From Pseudomonas fildesensis (GTDB taxonomy: Bacteria > Pseudomonadota > Gammaproteobacteria > Pseudomonadales > Pseudomonadaceae), in NCBI RefSeq assembly GCF_001050345.1, contig NZ_LFMW01000017.1:62001-126000 (forward strand): a stretch of 64,000 nt of DNA, in the 5' to 3' direction. The notes below the pieces were generated by a model that saw nothing but the letters and a program-made list of their open reading frames with translations, ran no database searches and was not told the DNA's origin. Shown in pieces: positions 28,496 to 36,719 of the stretch (within the stretch, counting starts at the first letter, position 1; every line of letters starts with the position of its first letter). The translations under genes and the position numbers were made by a program.

Positions 28496-29992
28496 ATGAG
28501 CCAGGCCGTCCTCGCCAAAGAAACCAACCGCCGCCAATTGCAGCAGATCATCTCCGGGCTGTCCGACGGCGTGATATTGGCCGAGGTCGACCAGACCATC
28601 CTCTGGGCCAACGAAGCGGCGCTGACCATGCACGGGGTCAGCGCGATCGAACAGCTGGGTGCCAACACCGAGGAATATGCCAAACGCTTCGCCCTGCGCT
28701 ACCGCAACAACCACCCGCTGCTGCTCGACAACTACCCGCTCAGCCGTGTGGCGGCCGGTGAAGAATTCAGCGATGTGGTGGTGGAAGTCACGCCCACTGA
28801 CGACGAACACCGCCGTTGGGTGCACCGCCTGCGCAGCCTGGTGCTGACCGATGCGCACGGTGAGCCGGAATTACTGGTGTTGATCCTCAGCGACGCCACC
28901 GAGTGGGCCAGCGCCGAACTGCGCTTCGAAAAAACCTTCAACGCCAACCCCGCGCCCGCCGTGATCTGCCGCCTCAGCGACCTGCGCTACATCAAGGTCA
29001 ACCAGGGCTTTCTGGAGATGACCGGCTACAACCGCGACCAGGTCATCGGCCGCTCGGTGTATGAACTCGATGTGCTGGAACAGGCCGAGCGCAAGGACCT
29101 GGCCATCCAGCGCCTGGGCGAAGGCGCGACCATCCCGCAGATGCAGGCCGAACTGCGCCTGCCCGAAGGCGGCAGCAAACTGGTGATCGTCGCCGGCCAG
29201 CCGTTGGACATGAACGAGGAAGACTGCATGCTGTTTTCCTTCACCGACCTTGAGCCACGGCGCAAGGCGGAAATCGCCCTGCGCCAGAGTGAAGAGCGCT
29301 TCGCCAAATCGTTCCGCCTGACCCCGGTGCCGACCCTGGTGTGCAGCGCCACCAACCGGCAGGTGGTGGATGTCAACGAAGCGTTCATGAACATCACCGG
29401 CTACATCAGCGAAGAGCTGATCGGCAAAGCCATCGAAGACATCGACTTTATCGACAGCCCGCCGGCCGCCGCGCAACTGTTCACCACCCTGGAAAAAGCC
29501 GGCAACCTCGACGGGCTGGACCTCAAGGTGCGCAAGAAAGGCAACGAGGTGATCGACTGCGTGGTCTCCGCCGACACGGTGATCATCCAGGACGTGCCCT
29601 GCTACCTGCTCGTGCTGATGAACATCACCGAACGCAAACGCTCGGAGCTGGAGCTGGTGGCGGCCATCGAGGAAGTGATGCAGGACGCCTCCTGGTTCAG
29701 CCAGACACTGATCGAAAAACTGGCCAACGCCAAGAGCGTCAACAGCCCCAACCGGCCGAATATTGCCTTCACCGACCTCACCTCTCGCGAGCGAGATGTA
29801 TTGGGTTTGATCTGCGAAGGCCTGGCCGACAAGGAAATCGCCTCGCGCCTGAAACTGGCGCCCAACACCGTGCGTAACCACGTGGCCACGGTGTACTCCA
29901 AGCTGGGGGTGCACAGTCGCAGTGCTGCGATCGTTTGGGCGCGTGAACGCGGGCTGTTCGCCGGGGAATTGCGGGTAAAAAGCAAAAAATAA
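28496..29992 (+). CDS. Multi-PAS LuxR-family transcriptional regulator
   Basis: The 498-residue cytosolic protein has three PAS domains in a row (about 15-130, 140-255, 265-385; recognisable by NEAALTMHG, NQGFLEMTGYNRDQVIGRS, NEAFMNITGYISEELIGK and the closing FTDLEPRRKAE and MNITERKRSE). It ends in a LuxR helix-turn-helix (LTSRERDVLGLICEGLADKEIASRLKLAPNTVRNHVATVYSKLGV). There is no kinase or receiver domain, so it probably senses a small molecule or redox state directly. ATG 28496 has GGGAG upstream. It is divergent from the membrane protein gene, with a perfect inverted repeat between them. Confidence 0.9.
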   Translation: MSQAVLAKETNRRQLQQIISGLSDGVILAEVDQTILWANEAALTMHGVSAIEQLGANTEEYAKRFALRYRNNHPLLLDNYPLSRVAAGEEFSDVVVEVTPTDDEHRRWVHRLRSLVLTDAHGEPELLVLILSDATEWASAELRFEKTFNANPAPAVICRLSDLRYIKVNQGFLEMTGYNRDQVIGRSVYELDVLEQAERKDLAIQRLGEGATIPQMQAELRLPEGGSKLVIVAGQPLDMNEEDCMLFSFTDLEPRRKAEIALRQSEERFAKSFRLTPVPTLVCSATNRQVVDVNEAFMNITGYISEELIGKAIEDIDFIDSPPAAAQLFTTLEKAGNLDGLDLKVRKKGNEVIDCVVSADTVIIQDVPCYLLVLMNITERKRSELELVAAIEEVMQDASWFSQTLIEKLANAKSVNSPNRPNIAFTDLTSRERDVLGLICEGLADKEIASRLKLAPNTVRNHVATVYSKLGVHSRSAAIVWARERGLFAGELRVKSKK

Positions 29993-29998
29993 AGTGCA

Positions 29999-30020
29999 AA
30001 TGCACTAGTGCGGCTAGTGC
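29999..30020. promoter_or_regulatory. Possible operator AATGCACTAGTGC before the DUF1652 gene
   Basis: AATGCACTAGTGCGGCTAGT contains the palindrome GCACTAGTGC followed by a second CTAGTGC half. It shares the half-site AATGCAC(C/T)AG with the perfect repeat at 28389. It sits about 100 bp before the next start codon. Confidence 0.4.
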
Positions 30021-30122
30021 GAATTCGCCTTATAGCGCAGCAGGGTAATCCTTAACCTTCAAGGGGAAAGCACAGGGTTTTGAAACTGTGCCGTCGCACA
30101 ACGACACCTTGAAGGAACCCAC

Positions 30123-30395
30123 ATGTTTACCCTCTCTCAACTGCGAAATTGCATCGAAGAAGGCCTGTCGCCGCTGACGTGCGAATTCACCTTGTGCCGC
30201 GACGCATCGCTGACCCTCAAGGTCTACGATGCCGACACCGGCCGTGTCGACCTGGTGGTGACGGGGATCAGCACCAACCGGTTGCAGACCCCGCAAGAAG
30301 TGGAAAAGATGATGGACGAATTGCGCTACGAGCTGCAAAGCAACAACCTGGGCAAGATCATGCTGGATGACTTGCCTTCAACGACGAACCAATGA
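30123..30395 (+). CDS. DUF1652 domain protein
   Basis: The 90-residue small soluble protein is of a type abundant in Pseudomonas (FTLSQLRNCIEEGLSPLTCEF, GISTNRLQTPQEVEKMMDELRYEL). Its function is not known. GAAGGA lies upstream of the ATG. Its last 38 bp overlap the convergent MFS gene. It lies directly behind the PAS-LuxR regulator and may be under its control. Confidence 0.85.
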   Translation: MFTLSQLRNCIEEGLSPLTCEFTLCRDASLTLKVYDADTGRVDLVVTGISTNRLQTPQEVEKMMDELRYELQSNNLGKIMLDDLPSTTNQ

Positions 30396-31551
30396 AATAG
30401 AACACCCCGCCCGCGACAATAAACGCCCCCAGCATGTAGAACATGTAGTGAGCCGGCAGGCTGGCCAATACCAGCCCGCACAACACCGGCCCCAGGGCGG
30501 CGCCGAGGTTGGACAGATTCTGCGCCCCGTAGTACATGCCCCGCAGGTGGTCCGGAGCAATCCGGTCGATAAACATGTACTCGGCCGGAAACACGATGAT
30601 TTCCCCCACCGTAAACACCGCCATCGCCAGCACCCACCACAGCACGCTGGTGGACAGCGCGAAACCGATCAACCCCAACATGAACATGCTCAAGCCGACG
30701 ATCAGCCAGCGGCTCAAGTGACGGTGGGAAATGCGCCGGCCGATCGCGTACTGCAAGGCGATCACCAGCACAGCGTTGGTGGTGAGCACTGCGCTGATCA
30801 CGGTGTAGGTGTATTCGGCGGTGGTGGTAGTCACCAGGTATTGCGACAGGTAGGCCGTGAACTGGCCGAACACCACCGCGCTGAGCAAACCGCCGACGGT
30901 GAAGCACACCAGGCGGTGGTCGCGCAGAAGCACGCGGGCGACAGCAAGAAACGACACCGGCTTTTGCGTGGCATCGACAGTGGCCAGCGTGCGGTCACCC
31001 CAGCGCCAGTACAGCAGGAAAAACCCCGCCCCCAACAGCGCCGACAGCAGGAACGGCAGGCTGATATCCAGCTTGGCGACCATCGCACCAAACCACGGCC
31101 CCACCGCATAGCCGATGTTGGTCAGGGTGTACTTGATCGAAAATACTTCACTGCGCGCCTCTTCGGGCAGCAGGCTGGCGAAGCCGGCCTTGACCGCGAT
31201 GTCGATCACCGCATAGGCGAGGTTGATCAGGATCAGGCAGCTGTAGAACGCCCAGATATTCTGCGCGAGTACCGTCCCGATAAAGCCCAGCGCAAACAGC
31301 ACGCTCAACCCAAGCAACAGCCGGTAGCTGTTGATGCGGTCGACCAGAAACCCGCCGTACACGCTGAGCAACGAACCCACAATCAACGAGCTGCCAATCA
31401 CCAGGCCGACCTGGCTGATGTCCAGGGCGAAGTGACGGGTGAGGTAGATAACGAGGTACGGGAAGGTGATGGCCTTGGCCAACGTCAGCATCAACGTGGC
31501 GGACAGCAACAGGTTCACGGCACGGGGGTAGTTTCTTATTGTGGCAAGCAT
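30358..31551 (-). CDS. MFS transporter (MdtH-like drug/proton antiporter type)
   Basis: The 397-residue protein has about 12 membrane helices with a charged loop after helix 2 (YGGFLVDRINSYRLLLGLS, the MFS motif A position). The overall look is that of MdtH-like multidrug efflux pumps. The substrate is unknown. Its 3' end overlaps the DUF1652 gene on the opposite strand by 38 bp. The start MLATIRNYPRAVNLLL lacks alternatives. Confidence 0.88.
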   Translation of the reverse strand: MLATIRNYPRAVNLLLSATLMLTLAKAITFPYLVIYLTRHFALDISQVGLVIGSSLIVGSLLSVYGGFLVDRINSYRLLLGLSVLFALGFIGTVLAQNIWAFYSCLILINLAYAVIDIAVKAGFASLLPEEARSEVFSIKYTLTNIGYAVGPWFGAMVAKLDISLPFLLSALLGAGFFLLYWRWGDRTLATVDATQKPVSFLAVARVLLRDHRLVCFTVGGLLSAVVFGQFTAYLSQYLVTTTTAEYTYTVISAVLTTNAVLVIALQYAIGRRISHRHLSRWLIVGLSMFMLGLIGFALSTSVLWWVLAMAVFTVGEIIVFPAEYMFIDRIAPDHLRGMYYGAQNLSNLGAALGPVLCGLVLASLPAHYMFYMLGAFIVAGGVFYFIGSSLKASHPA

Positions 31552-31640
31552 CCTGCTCTCTTTTCCTGGAAGGTAACGCGACCATTGCGGCCGGTTACCT
31601 TAACGCAAGATCCTGGAAAAAAGCAGGCGTTGCCGGCGGA

Positions 31641-31949
31641 TTATTTCTTGACCGGAGTGATCTCGAGAATGGTGCCATTGGTGGTTTTAAGCAGCACAAA
31701 CTTGTCGCCCACCCGTGCCCATTGGCTGTCTTGCTCGGGTTGCTTGAGGCCGCGTTTTTTCCAGTCGCTGACGGCCGATTCCTTGCGCATCAGCATATCC
31801 GGGGCGCGGTCGCCCTCTTTCAAGTCGCGGGCGTTGATGTTTGAAGGTTGCACGGTTTCTTGCGGAGTATCACCGGCCTGCACGATAAAGCTGGCGGTGG
31901 ACAGGCTGGCGGCGACCAGCAGGCAGGCAGCGAGGGTTTTGGATTTCAT
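31641..31949 (-). CDS. RcnB-family periplasmic protein
   Basis: The 102-residue protein has an N-terminal signal peptide (MKSKTLAACLLVAASLSTAS, cleavage after about VQA). The mature part GDRAPDMLMRKESAVSDWKKRGLKQP...WARVGDKFVLLKTTNGTILEI matches the short RcnB domain (nickel/cobalt homeostasis helper in E. coli). A metal role is inferred from family only; no histidine clusters are visible. ATG 31949 has AAGGAG upstream. It lies 90 bp from the MFS gene start on the same strand. Confidence 0.8.
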   Translation of the reverse strand: MKSKTLAACLLVAASLSTASFIVQAGDTPQETVQPSNINARDLKEGDRAPDMLMRKESAVSDWKKRGLKQPEQDSQWARVGDKFVLLKTTNGTILEITPVKK

Positions 31950-32041
31950 GGGTGCTCCTTCAATTAATGGCGCGTACCCAGGTTCGGACCGCAGGCGCGT
32001 GGAATCATTCAGCCGGCTAACCCAAGCCTTGCACCGAACCC

Positions 32042-32173
32042 TGTGGCGAGGGAGCTTGCTCCCGCTGGGCTGCGCAGCAGCCCCAAGAACCTTCACCACG
32101 AACTACCTGAACAAACACGGTGACTGGATTGGGGCAGCTTCGCTGCCCAGCGGCAGCAAGCTCCCTCGCCACA
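32042..32173. repeat. REPIN next to the REP transposase gene (3' side)
   Basis: The 132-bp element has ends TGTGGCGAGGGAGCTTGCTC and its near-inverse, inner GCTGGGCTGCGCAGCAGCCC, and centre with CTTCACCACGAACTACCTG. It lies 13 bp beyond the stop of the transposase gene. It is nearly identical to the copies at 32745 and 33000. Confidence 0.92.
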
Positions 32174-32186
32174 GGGGGGCCTGTCG

Positions 32187-32678
32187 TTATAACCAGGCTG
32201 CGTCCCATAGCGGGTAGTCCCCGATATGCTCGACCAAGCCAGCTCGCAGAGGGTTGGCAATGACGTAACGCGCGATCCGGACCAAGTCTTCCTCGGCGCG
32301 CGCCGCACGATCATGGTAACCGCCCTGCCAAAAAGCACCCTGCGTGCGACCGGCACGATTAATGGTCAATGTGCTGCGCGACTTCACTCGCCTCATCACC
32401 TGGGGCAACGTTGCGTCTCGAAGCTCAAGCAGCCAGTGAAAATGGTCCGGCATGATGACCCAGGCAAGGGAATTTACCAGCTCGAGGTCATGGGCCTGCT
32501 TGAGTTCCGCAACCAGTAATCGGCCTAGATGGAAGCTGGTAAATACCGGGCGACGCTGATAGACCACGGCGGTCACCAAATAGGCTCGGCCTGATTCAGA
32601 GTAACGACCACGACGTAACAAATGCGAGTTGGGTTTTTGAAGCAATCCTTTGCTCCCTTGAATGAATAAGTGATCCAT
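32187..32678 (-). CDS. REP-associated tyrosine transposase (RAYT)
   Basis: The 163-residue Y1-type (IS200-like HUH) transposase has the metal-binding HUH motif in VIMPDHFHWLLEL (about 75-87) and a candidate catalytic Tyr in IARYVIANPLRAGLVEHIGDYP. RAYTs are single-copy domesticated transposases thought to move or maintain REP/REPIN sequences. REPINs lie immediately on both sides (32042-32173 and 32745-32876) and many copies are spread over the window. The gene looks intact. The start MDHLFIQGSKG at 32678 is the best available. Confidence 0.95.
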   Translation of the reverse strand: MDHLFIQGSKGLLQKPNSHLLRRGRYSESGRAYLVTAVVYQRRPVFTSFHLGRLLVAELKQAHDLELVNSLAWVIMPDHFHWLLELRDATLPQVMRRVKSRSTLTINRAGRTQGAFWQGGYHDRAARAEEDLVRIARYVIANPLRAGLVEHIGDYPLWDAAWL

Positions 32679-32744
32679 TCAACCTAGCAGCCATCGCCGA
32701 TAACCCCGCTCAATACAGTTTCCCCATATGTCGCCACTTCCCCC

Positions 32745-32876
32745 TGTGGCGAGGGAGCTTGCTCCCGCTGGGCTGCGCAGCAGCCCCAAAAATCTTCACC
32801 ACGAACTACCTGAACAAACACGGTGACGGGATTGGGGCAGCTTCGCTGCCCAGCGGGAGCAAGCTCCCTCGCCACA
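32745..32876. repeat. REPIN in duplication unit A
   Basis: The 132-bp element has ends TGTGGCGAGGGAGCTTGCTC and an inverse that matches almost perfectly. It lies 67 bp upstream of the transposase start. Confidence 0.92.
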
Positions 32877-32999
32877 AGGGGGGCTACACAATGGCAGCCG
32901 GTGTGCCTTGATGGAATACGAATAAATGATTCATTCAACCCAGCAGCCACCGCCGCTGATCCCGCTCGATACAGTTTCCCCATATGTCGCCACTTCCCC

Positions 33000-33131
33000 T
33001 ATGGCGAGGGAGCTTGCTCCCGCTGGGCTGCGCAGCAGCCCCAAGAACCTTCACCACGAACTACCTGAACAAACGCGGTGACTGGATTGGGGCAGCTTCG
33101 CTACCCAGCGGCAGCAAGCTCCCTCGCCACA
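33000..33131. repeat. REPIN in duplication unit B
   Basis: This 132-bp element is the same type as the one at 32745. The first base pair is altered (TATGGCGAGG) and the right half carries CTACCCAGCGGCAGC, as expected for an ageing copy. It ends 8 bp from the DUF4440 stop codon. Confidence 0.9.
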
Positions 33132-33138
33132 GGGGGTG

Positions 33139-33498
33139 CTACACAACGGCAGCCGGTGTGCCTTGATGAAACACCATCCGCCACCGTCCCTTTTCCTCTC
33201 GCCACACTGAACTGCGCAACGAATCCCCAACCCCTTCCCGATGGCAGCGGTAAGTCACCAACGCCACGCCTTCACCCAGCACTTTGACGGCAAATCCAGA
33301 CATACGGCGTACAGAAAACACCTCCTCTTGCAGCCCGGCGATGACCTCGTCCTTGCAGCCCCAGACATTCCCGCTGGCACCAAACTCAACGAAATCATCC
33401 GCCAGTAACTGCGATAACCGAACCGCATCTGACCGGGTAGCGCCCTCCAGCAGTTCCTCCTCCAGCCCGAATAAAAGCTGCTCCAGCTCCATCCCCAT
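33139..33498 (-). CDS. DUF4440 / NTF2-like family protein
   Basis: The 119-residue small alpha+beta barrel protein (SnoaL/NTF2-like) shows ARLSQLLADDFVEFGASGN-like and GVALVTYRCHREG segments and ends WRMVFHQGTPAAVV, typical of DUF4440. Function is unknown; relatives bind small ligands or act as isomerase-like folds. Met codons at 33498 and 33492 are both possible starts. It is divergent from the XRE-cupin regulator, with a 13-bp-armed palindrome between the two, so it may be co-regulated. Confidence 0.8.
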   Translation of the reverse strand: MGMELEQLLFGLEEELLEGATRSDAVRLSQLLADDFVEFGASGNVWGCKDEVIAGLQEEVFSVRRMSGFAVKVLGEGVALVTYRCHREGVGDSLRSSVWREEKGRWRMVFHQGTPAAVV

Positions 33499-33526
33499 TG
33501 CCCCCGTGAAATTAATACTGTAATTT

Positions 33527-33558
33527 TTCATGAAATTTAACGACATAAATTTCATGAA
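33527..33558. promoter_or_regulatory. Operator-like palindrome over the start of the XRE-cupin gene
   Basis: TTCATGAAATTTA-N6-TAAATTTCATGAA is a perfect 13-bp-armed inverted repeat. It covers both possible start codons (33530 and 33554) of the XRE-cupin regulator and lies 28 bp from the divergent DUF4440 start. Autoregulation by the encoded PuuR-like protein is the simplest reading. Confidence 0.75.
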
Positions 33559-34111
33559 CCAGCAAGAAGAACTCGACGCCCTGGCGATCCTGATCCACGA
33601 CCTGCGCAAGCACAAGAAGCTCACCCTCGCCCAATTGGCGCAAAAGATCGAGCGCTCGGTGGGTTTCCTGTCCCAGGTCGAAAGGGGCCTGTCGCGCCCG
33701 ACCGTGGCGGACCTCACCGCCATCAGCCACGCCCTCGATGTGCCCACCACCTATTTCTACAGCCTGCCCAAGCCCAAGGCGGTGGACTGGGTGACGCGCC
33801 CCAACGAACGGCGCACGGTGTATTACGCCAATGGCATCACCGACATCCTGGTCTCGCCCAGCATGAATGGCGCGTTTTCGATGCTCGACAGCCTGCTCGC
33901 ACCCGGCGCCAACAGCGGTGAACAGGCCATGAGTGACCGCGCCGAACAGGCAGGTTTTGTGCTCGAAGGCGAGTTGACGTTGTGGGTGGAGGGCGAGGCC
34001 GATTCGGTCACCCTCGGCCAAGGCGACAGCTTCCACCTGGCCAGCTTCGCCCATTGCCGCTACGCCAACTTGACCGATCTGCCCGCCCGCGTGCTGTGGG
34101 TTTACAACTAG
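33530..34111 (+). CDS. XRE-cupin transcriptional regulator, PuuR-like
   Basis: The protein has 193 residues from ATG 33530, or 185 from ATG 33554 (MNQQEELDALAIL); neither has a ribosome site. The N-terminal helix-turn-helix is LTLAQLAQKIERSVGFLSQVERGLSRPTV (about 30-60). The C-terminal cupin sensor barrel is GFVLEGELTLWVEGEADSVTLGQGDSFHL. The architecture matches PuuR, the putrescine-responsive repressor, and the next gene is a PuuA-like glutamylpolyamine synthetase 11 bp away. A long palindrome covers the start region. Confidence 0.88.
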   Translation: MKFNDINFMNQQEELDALAILIHDLRKHKKLTLAQLAQKIERSVGFLSQVERGLSRPTVADLTAISHALDVPTTYFYSLPKPKAVDWVTRPNERRTVYYANGITDILVSPSMNGAFSMLDSLLAPGANSGEQAMSDRAEQAGFVLEGELTLWVEGEADSVTLGQGDSFHLASFAHCRYANLTDLPARVLWVYN

Positions 34112-34122
34112 GAGCAACACCC

Positions 34123-35469
34123 GTGAAAAGCCATTCCTCCACGTTGCTGGCCGAAGTACGGACCTTTCGCCAGAACCATCCCGACGTGCGTTACGTCGAC
34201 CTGATTGCCCTGGACATACCCGGGCACTTCTACGGCAAACGCTACCCGGTAGAGATGCTGGAAAAGGTCGCCGCCGGCAGCCCCTTGAAGCTGCCGCAAA
34301 ATGCCGTGTTGCTGGGGGCTCAGGGTGGTCTGTTCAAGATCGGCGACTACTGCTTCAACGACGGCGACCCGGACGCCAACCGCCGCCTGGTGCCCGGCAC
34401 GCTCAAGCCGGTGAGCTGGGAGAACCAGCCGTTGGGCCAGATGCTGATCACCTCGGACGGCACCGAAGCACCTATCGAATTCGAACCTCGGGAAGTGTTG
34501 GCGAAAGTCCTAGAGCGCCTGCAGGACAAGGGCATTCACCCGGTGGTGGCGTTTGAACTGGAGTTCTACCTGTTTGATAAAAAACTCGACAACGGCCTGC
34601 CGCAATTCGCCCGCGACCCGCTGAGCGATGACGCCGATGACCAGCCCAACCTGCATATCGAGCGGCTGTCGCGCTTCTCCGAGGTGCTGGACGACATCGC
34701 GCAAACCGCCAACAACCAGGGTATCGACATCACGGTGATCACCGCCGAACTCGGCCCCGGCCAATTCGAGATCAACTTCGGCCACCTCGACGACGGCCTG
34801 CGCGCCGCCGACTGGGCCGCCCTGTTCTGCCGCAGCACCCGTGGCGTGGCGCTCAAGCACGGCTTCCGCGCCAGTTTCATGGCCAAACCCTACCTGCAAT
34901 TTCCCGGCAGCGGTATGCATGTGCATGTCAGCCTGTACGACGGCGCGGGCAATAATTTGCTGGCGGCGCACCAGCAGCAACCGCTGCGCCATGCCGTGGC
35001 CGGTTGCCTGGAATTGCTGCCGCACTGCATGCCGATCTTCTCGCCGAACCACAACGCCTTCCGCCGCCTGGGCGGCACGGTTAACGCGGCGACCCGAGCC
35101 AGCTGGGGTTTTGAAGACCGCGACGCGTGCGTGCGCATCCCGGAATCTGACCCGCGCAACTTGCGCATCGAACACCGCCTGGCGAGTGCCGATGCCAACC
35201 CCTATTTAGTGTTGGCAGCCATTCTGGTGGGCCTTGAACATGGTCTCGACGCCAAGCGCGAACCCATCGCGCCGCTGAACGACGACCGCAGCAGCGGCAC
35301 CGACTTCCCCGTGGAAATGCTCGACGCCGTGCGTGCCATGCAACATCAACCGGTATTGCGCGATAAGCTGGGCGCGGAATTTGTCGACGTGTACTGCGAG
35401 AACAAACGCCAGGATCACCTGGCCTTTCAACAAGAGATCAACGCGCGGGAATACCGCTGGTTTCTCTAA
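34123..35469 (+). CDS. Glutamine synthetase family protein, PuuA-like gamma-glutamylpolyamine synthetase
   Basis: The 448-residue ATP-dependent ligase has the glutamine-synthetase fold motifs VAFELEFYLF, PGQFEINFGHLDDGLRAAD, GSGMHVHVSLYD, PNHNAFRRLGG and RIEHRLASADANPYLVLAAILVG. Sequence and context (PuuR-like regulator upstream) favour gamma-glutamylation of putrescine or another amine in catabolism, not nitrogen assimilation by GlnA. The start is GTG 34123 with AGGAG; a longer in-frame reading would overlap the regulator. The DNA alkylation repair gene follows after 14 bp. Confidence 0.88.
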   Translation: MKSHSSTLLAEVRTFRQNHPDVRYVDLIALDIPGHFYGKRYPVEMLEKVAAGSPLKLPQNAVLLGAQGGLFKIGDYCFNDGDPDANRRLVPGTLKPVSWENQPLGQMLITSDGTEAPIEFEPREVLAKVLERLQDKGIHPVVAFELEFYLFDKKLDNGLPQFARDPLSDDADDQPNLHIERLSRFSEVLDDIAQTANNQGIDITVITAELGPGQFEINFGHLDDGLRAADWAALFCRSTRGVALKHGFRASFMAKPYLQFPGSGMHVHVSLYDGAGNNLLAAHQQQPLRHAVAGCLELLPHCMPIFSPNHNAFRRLGGTVNAATRASWGFEDRDACVRIPESDPRNLRIEHRLASADANPYLVLAAILVGLEHGLDAKREPIAPLNDDRSSGTDFPVEMLDAVRAMQHQPVLRDKLGAEFVDVYCENKRQDHLAFQQEINAREYRWFL

Positions 35470-35483
35470 CCCTGGAATCACCG

Positions 35484-36581
35484 ATGACCGACCAAAGCGC
35501 TCCGGCCCTCAAGGAAATCTTCAACGTCGAACGCCTGCAACACATTGCCACTGAAATGACAGCGGTGTACCCGGCATTCGACGCCAAGGGGTTTCTCAAG
35601 CACGCCAAGGCCGGGCTGGCCGAGTTATCGGTGATGCAACGCATGGCGCGGGTCAGTGAAAGCCTGCATGCGGTGATCCCGCTGGATTACCCGCAAACGC
35701 TCAAGCTGCTTTATGCCCTCGCCCCGCGCCTGAATAGCGCGTTTGTCAGCCTGTTCCTGCCGCATTACGTGGCGAGTCATGGCCAGGGTGACTTCAAGCG
35801 CTCCATGGCCGCGCTGAAATTTTTCACCACGTTTGGTTCAGCGGAATTTGCCATCCGGCATTTCCTGCAGCATGACTTCCAGCGCACTCTCGCCGTGATG
35901 CAACAGTGGTCGCTGGATGACAACGAACACGTGCGCCGCCTGGCCAGCGAAGGTTCGCGGCCACGCCTGCCGTGGTCGTTTCGCCTGGCCGAAGTACAAG
36001 CCAACCCCGAGCTGTGCGCGTCGATCCTCGACAACCTCAAGGCCGACAGCAGCCTGTATGTGCGCAAGTCCGTGGCCAACCACCTCAACGACATCACCAA
36101 GGACCACCCGGACTGGGTGCTCACCTTGATCGAAGGCTGGAACCTGGACAACCGCCACACCGCCTGGATCGCCCGCCATGCGCTGCGCAGCCTGATCAAG
36201 CAAGGCAACACCCGCGCGCTGACGATCATGGGTGCGGGGGCCAAGGCCGAGGTGAAGATTCATCACCTGAGCGTCACACCGGCGGTGATCAAACTCGGCG
36301 AGCGGATCAACCTGTCGTTCAGCCTGGAGTCCACCGCCGCCACCGCGCAAAAGCTGGTGGTGGACTACGCCATCGATTATGTAAAAAGCGCCGGCCACAG
36401 CGCGGCGAAGGTGTTCAAGCTCAAGGCGTTTACCCTGGGCGCGGGCGAACAGCACCGCATCAGCCGCGAGCAACACATCCGTGAGCTGACCACGCGCAAG
36501 CACTATCCCGGCAGGCATGTGGTGCATGTGTTGATCAACGGTGAAAGGCTCGCCAGCGCCGAATTTGAATTGCAAAATTGA
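35484..36581 (+). CDS. DNA alkylation repair protein (HEAT-like, AlkD-related)
   Basis: The 365-residue alpha-helical repeat protein has HEAT-type repeats (SSLYVRKSVANHLNDITKDHPDWVLTLI, TAWIARHALRSLIKQGN) that form the DNA-wrapping solenoid of AlkD/AlkC-type glycosylases. The C-terminal ~110 residues (KAEVKIHHLSVTPAVIKLGERINLSFSLEST) form an immunoglobulin-like beta domain, as in AlkC. A role in removing alkylated bases is inferred from family. It is likely in an operon with the ligase gene. Confidence 0.88.
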   Translation: MTDQSAPALKEIFNVERLQHIATEMTAVYPAFDAKGFLKHAKAGLAELSVMQRMARVSESLHAVIPLDYPQTLKLLYALAPRLNSAFVSLFLPHYVASHGQGDFKRSMAALKFFTTFGSAEFAIRHFLQHDFQRTLAVMQQWSLDDNEHVRRLASEGSRPRLPWSFRLAEVQANPELCASILDNLKADSSLYVRKSVANHLNDITKDHPDWVLTLIEGWNLDNRHTAWIARHALRSLIKQGNTRALTIMGAGAKAEVKIHHLSVTPAVIKLGERINLSFSLESTAATAQKLVVDYAIDYVKSAGHSAAKVFKLKAFTLGAGEQHRISREQHIRELTTRKHYPGRHVVHVLINGERLASAEFELQN

Positions 36582-36719
36582 TGACGCCAATCAAATAAAA
36601 GGCTCTATGAGGCGTTTGGCCGGATGCTTGCAAAAGCAAAAGCGTGTGCCGAGCAGGTGCATTAAGTAATGAAGCGCTAAGGCTGCCCTGGCACCACATT
36701 TTTAGTTCGGTTTCCTCAA

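Larger units (their letters stand above)
32664..33169. repeat. Tandem duplication (period ~256 bp) of the RAYT upstream region
   Basis: The unit 32664-32914 is repeated at 32920-33169 with offset 256 then 255. Each unit contains the first codons of the transposase gene (minus strand), the shared ACAGTTTCCCCATATGTCGC spacer, a full REPIN, and the last ten codons of the DUF4440 gene (HQGTPAA). Copy A thus holds a dead 3' tail of the DUF4440 gene and copy B a dead 5' start of the transposase gene. Scattered substitutions show that the duplication is not brand new. Confidence 0.9.

Noticed and set aside
32042..33131. CRISPR-like array from repeated 132-bp blocks
   Set aside because: Units are palindromic REPINs without regular short repeats or variable spacers, and no cas genes are present.
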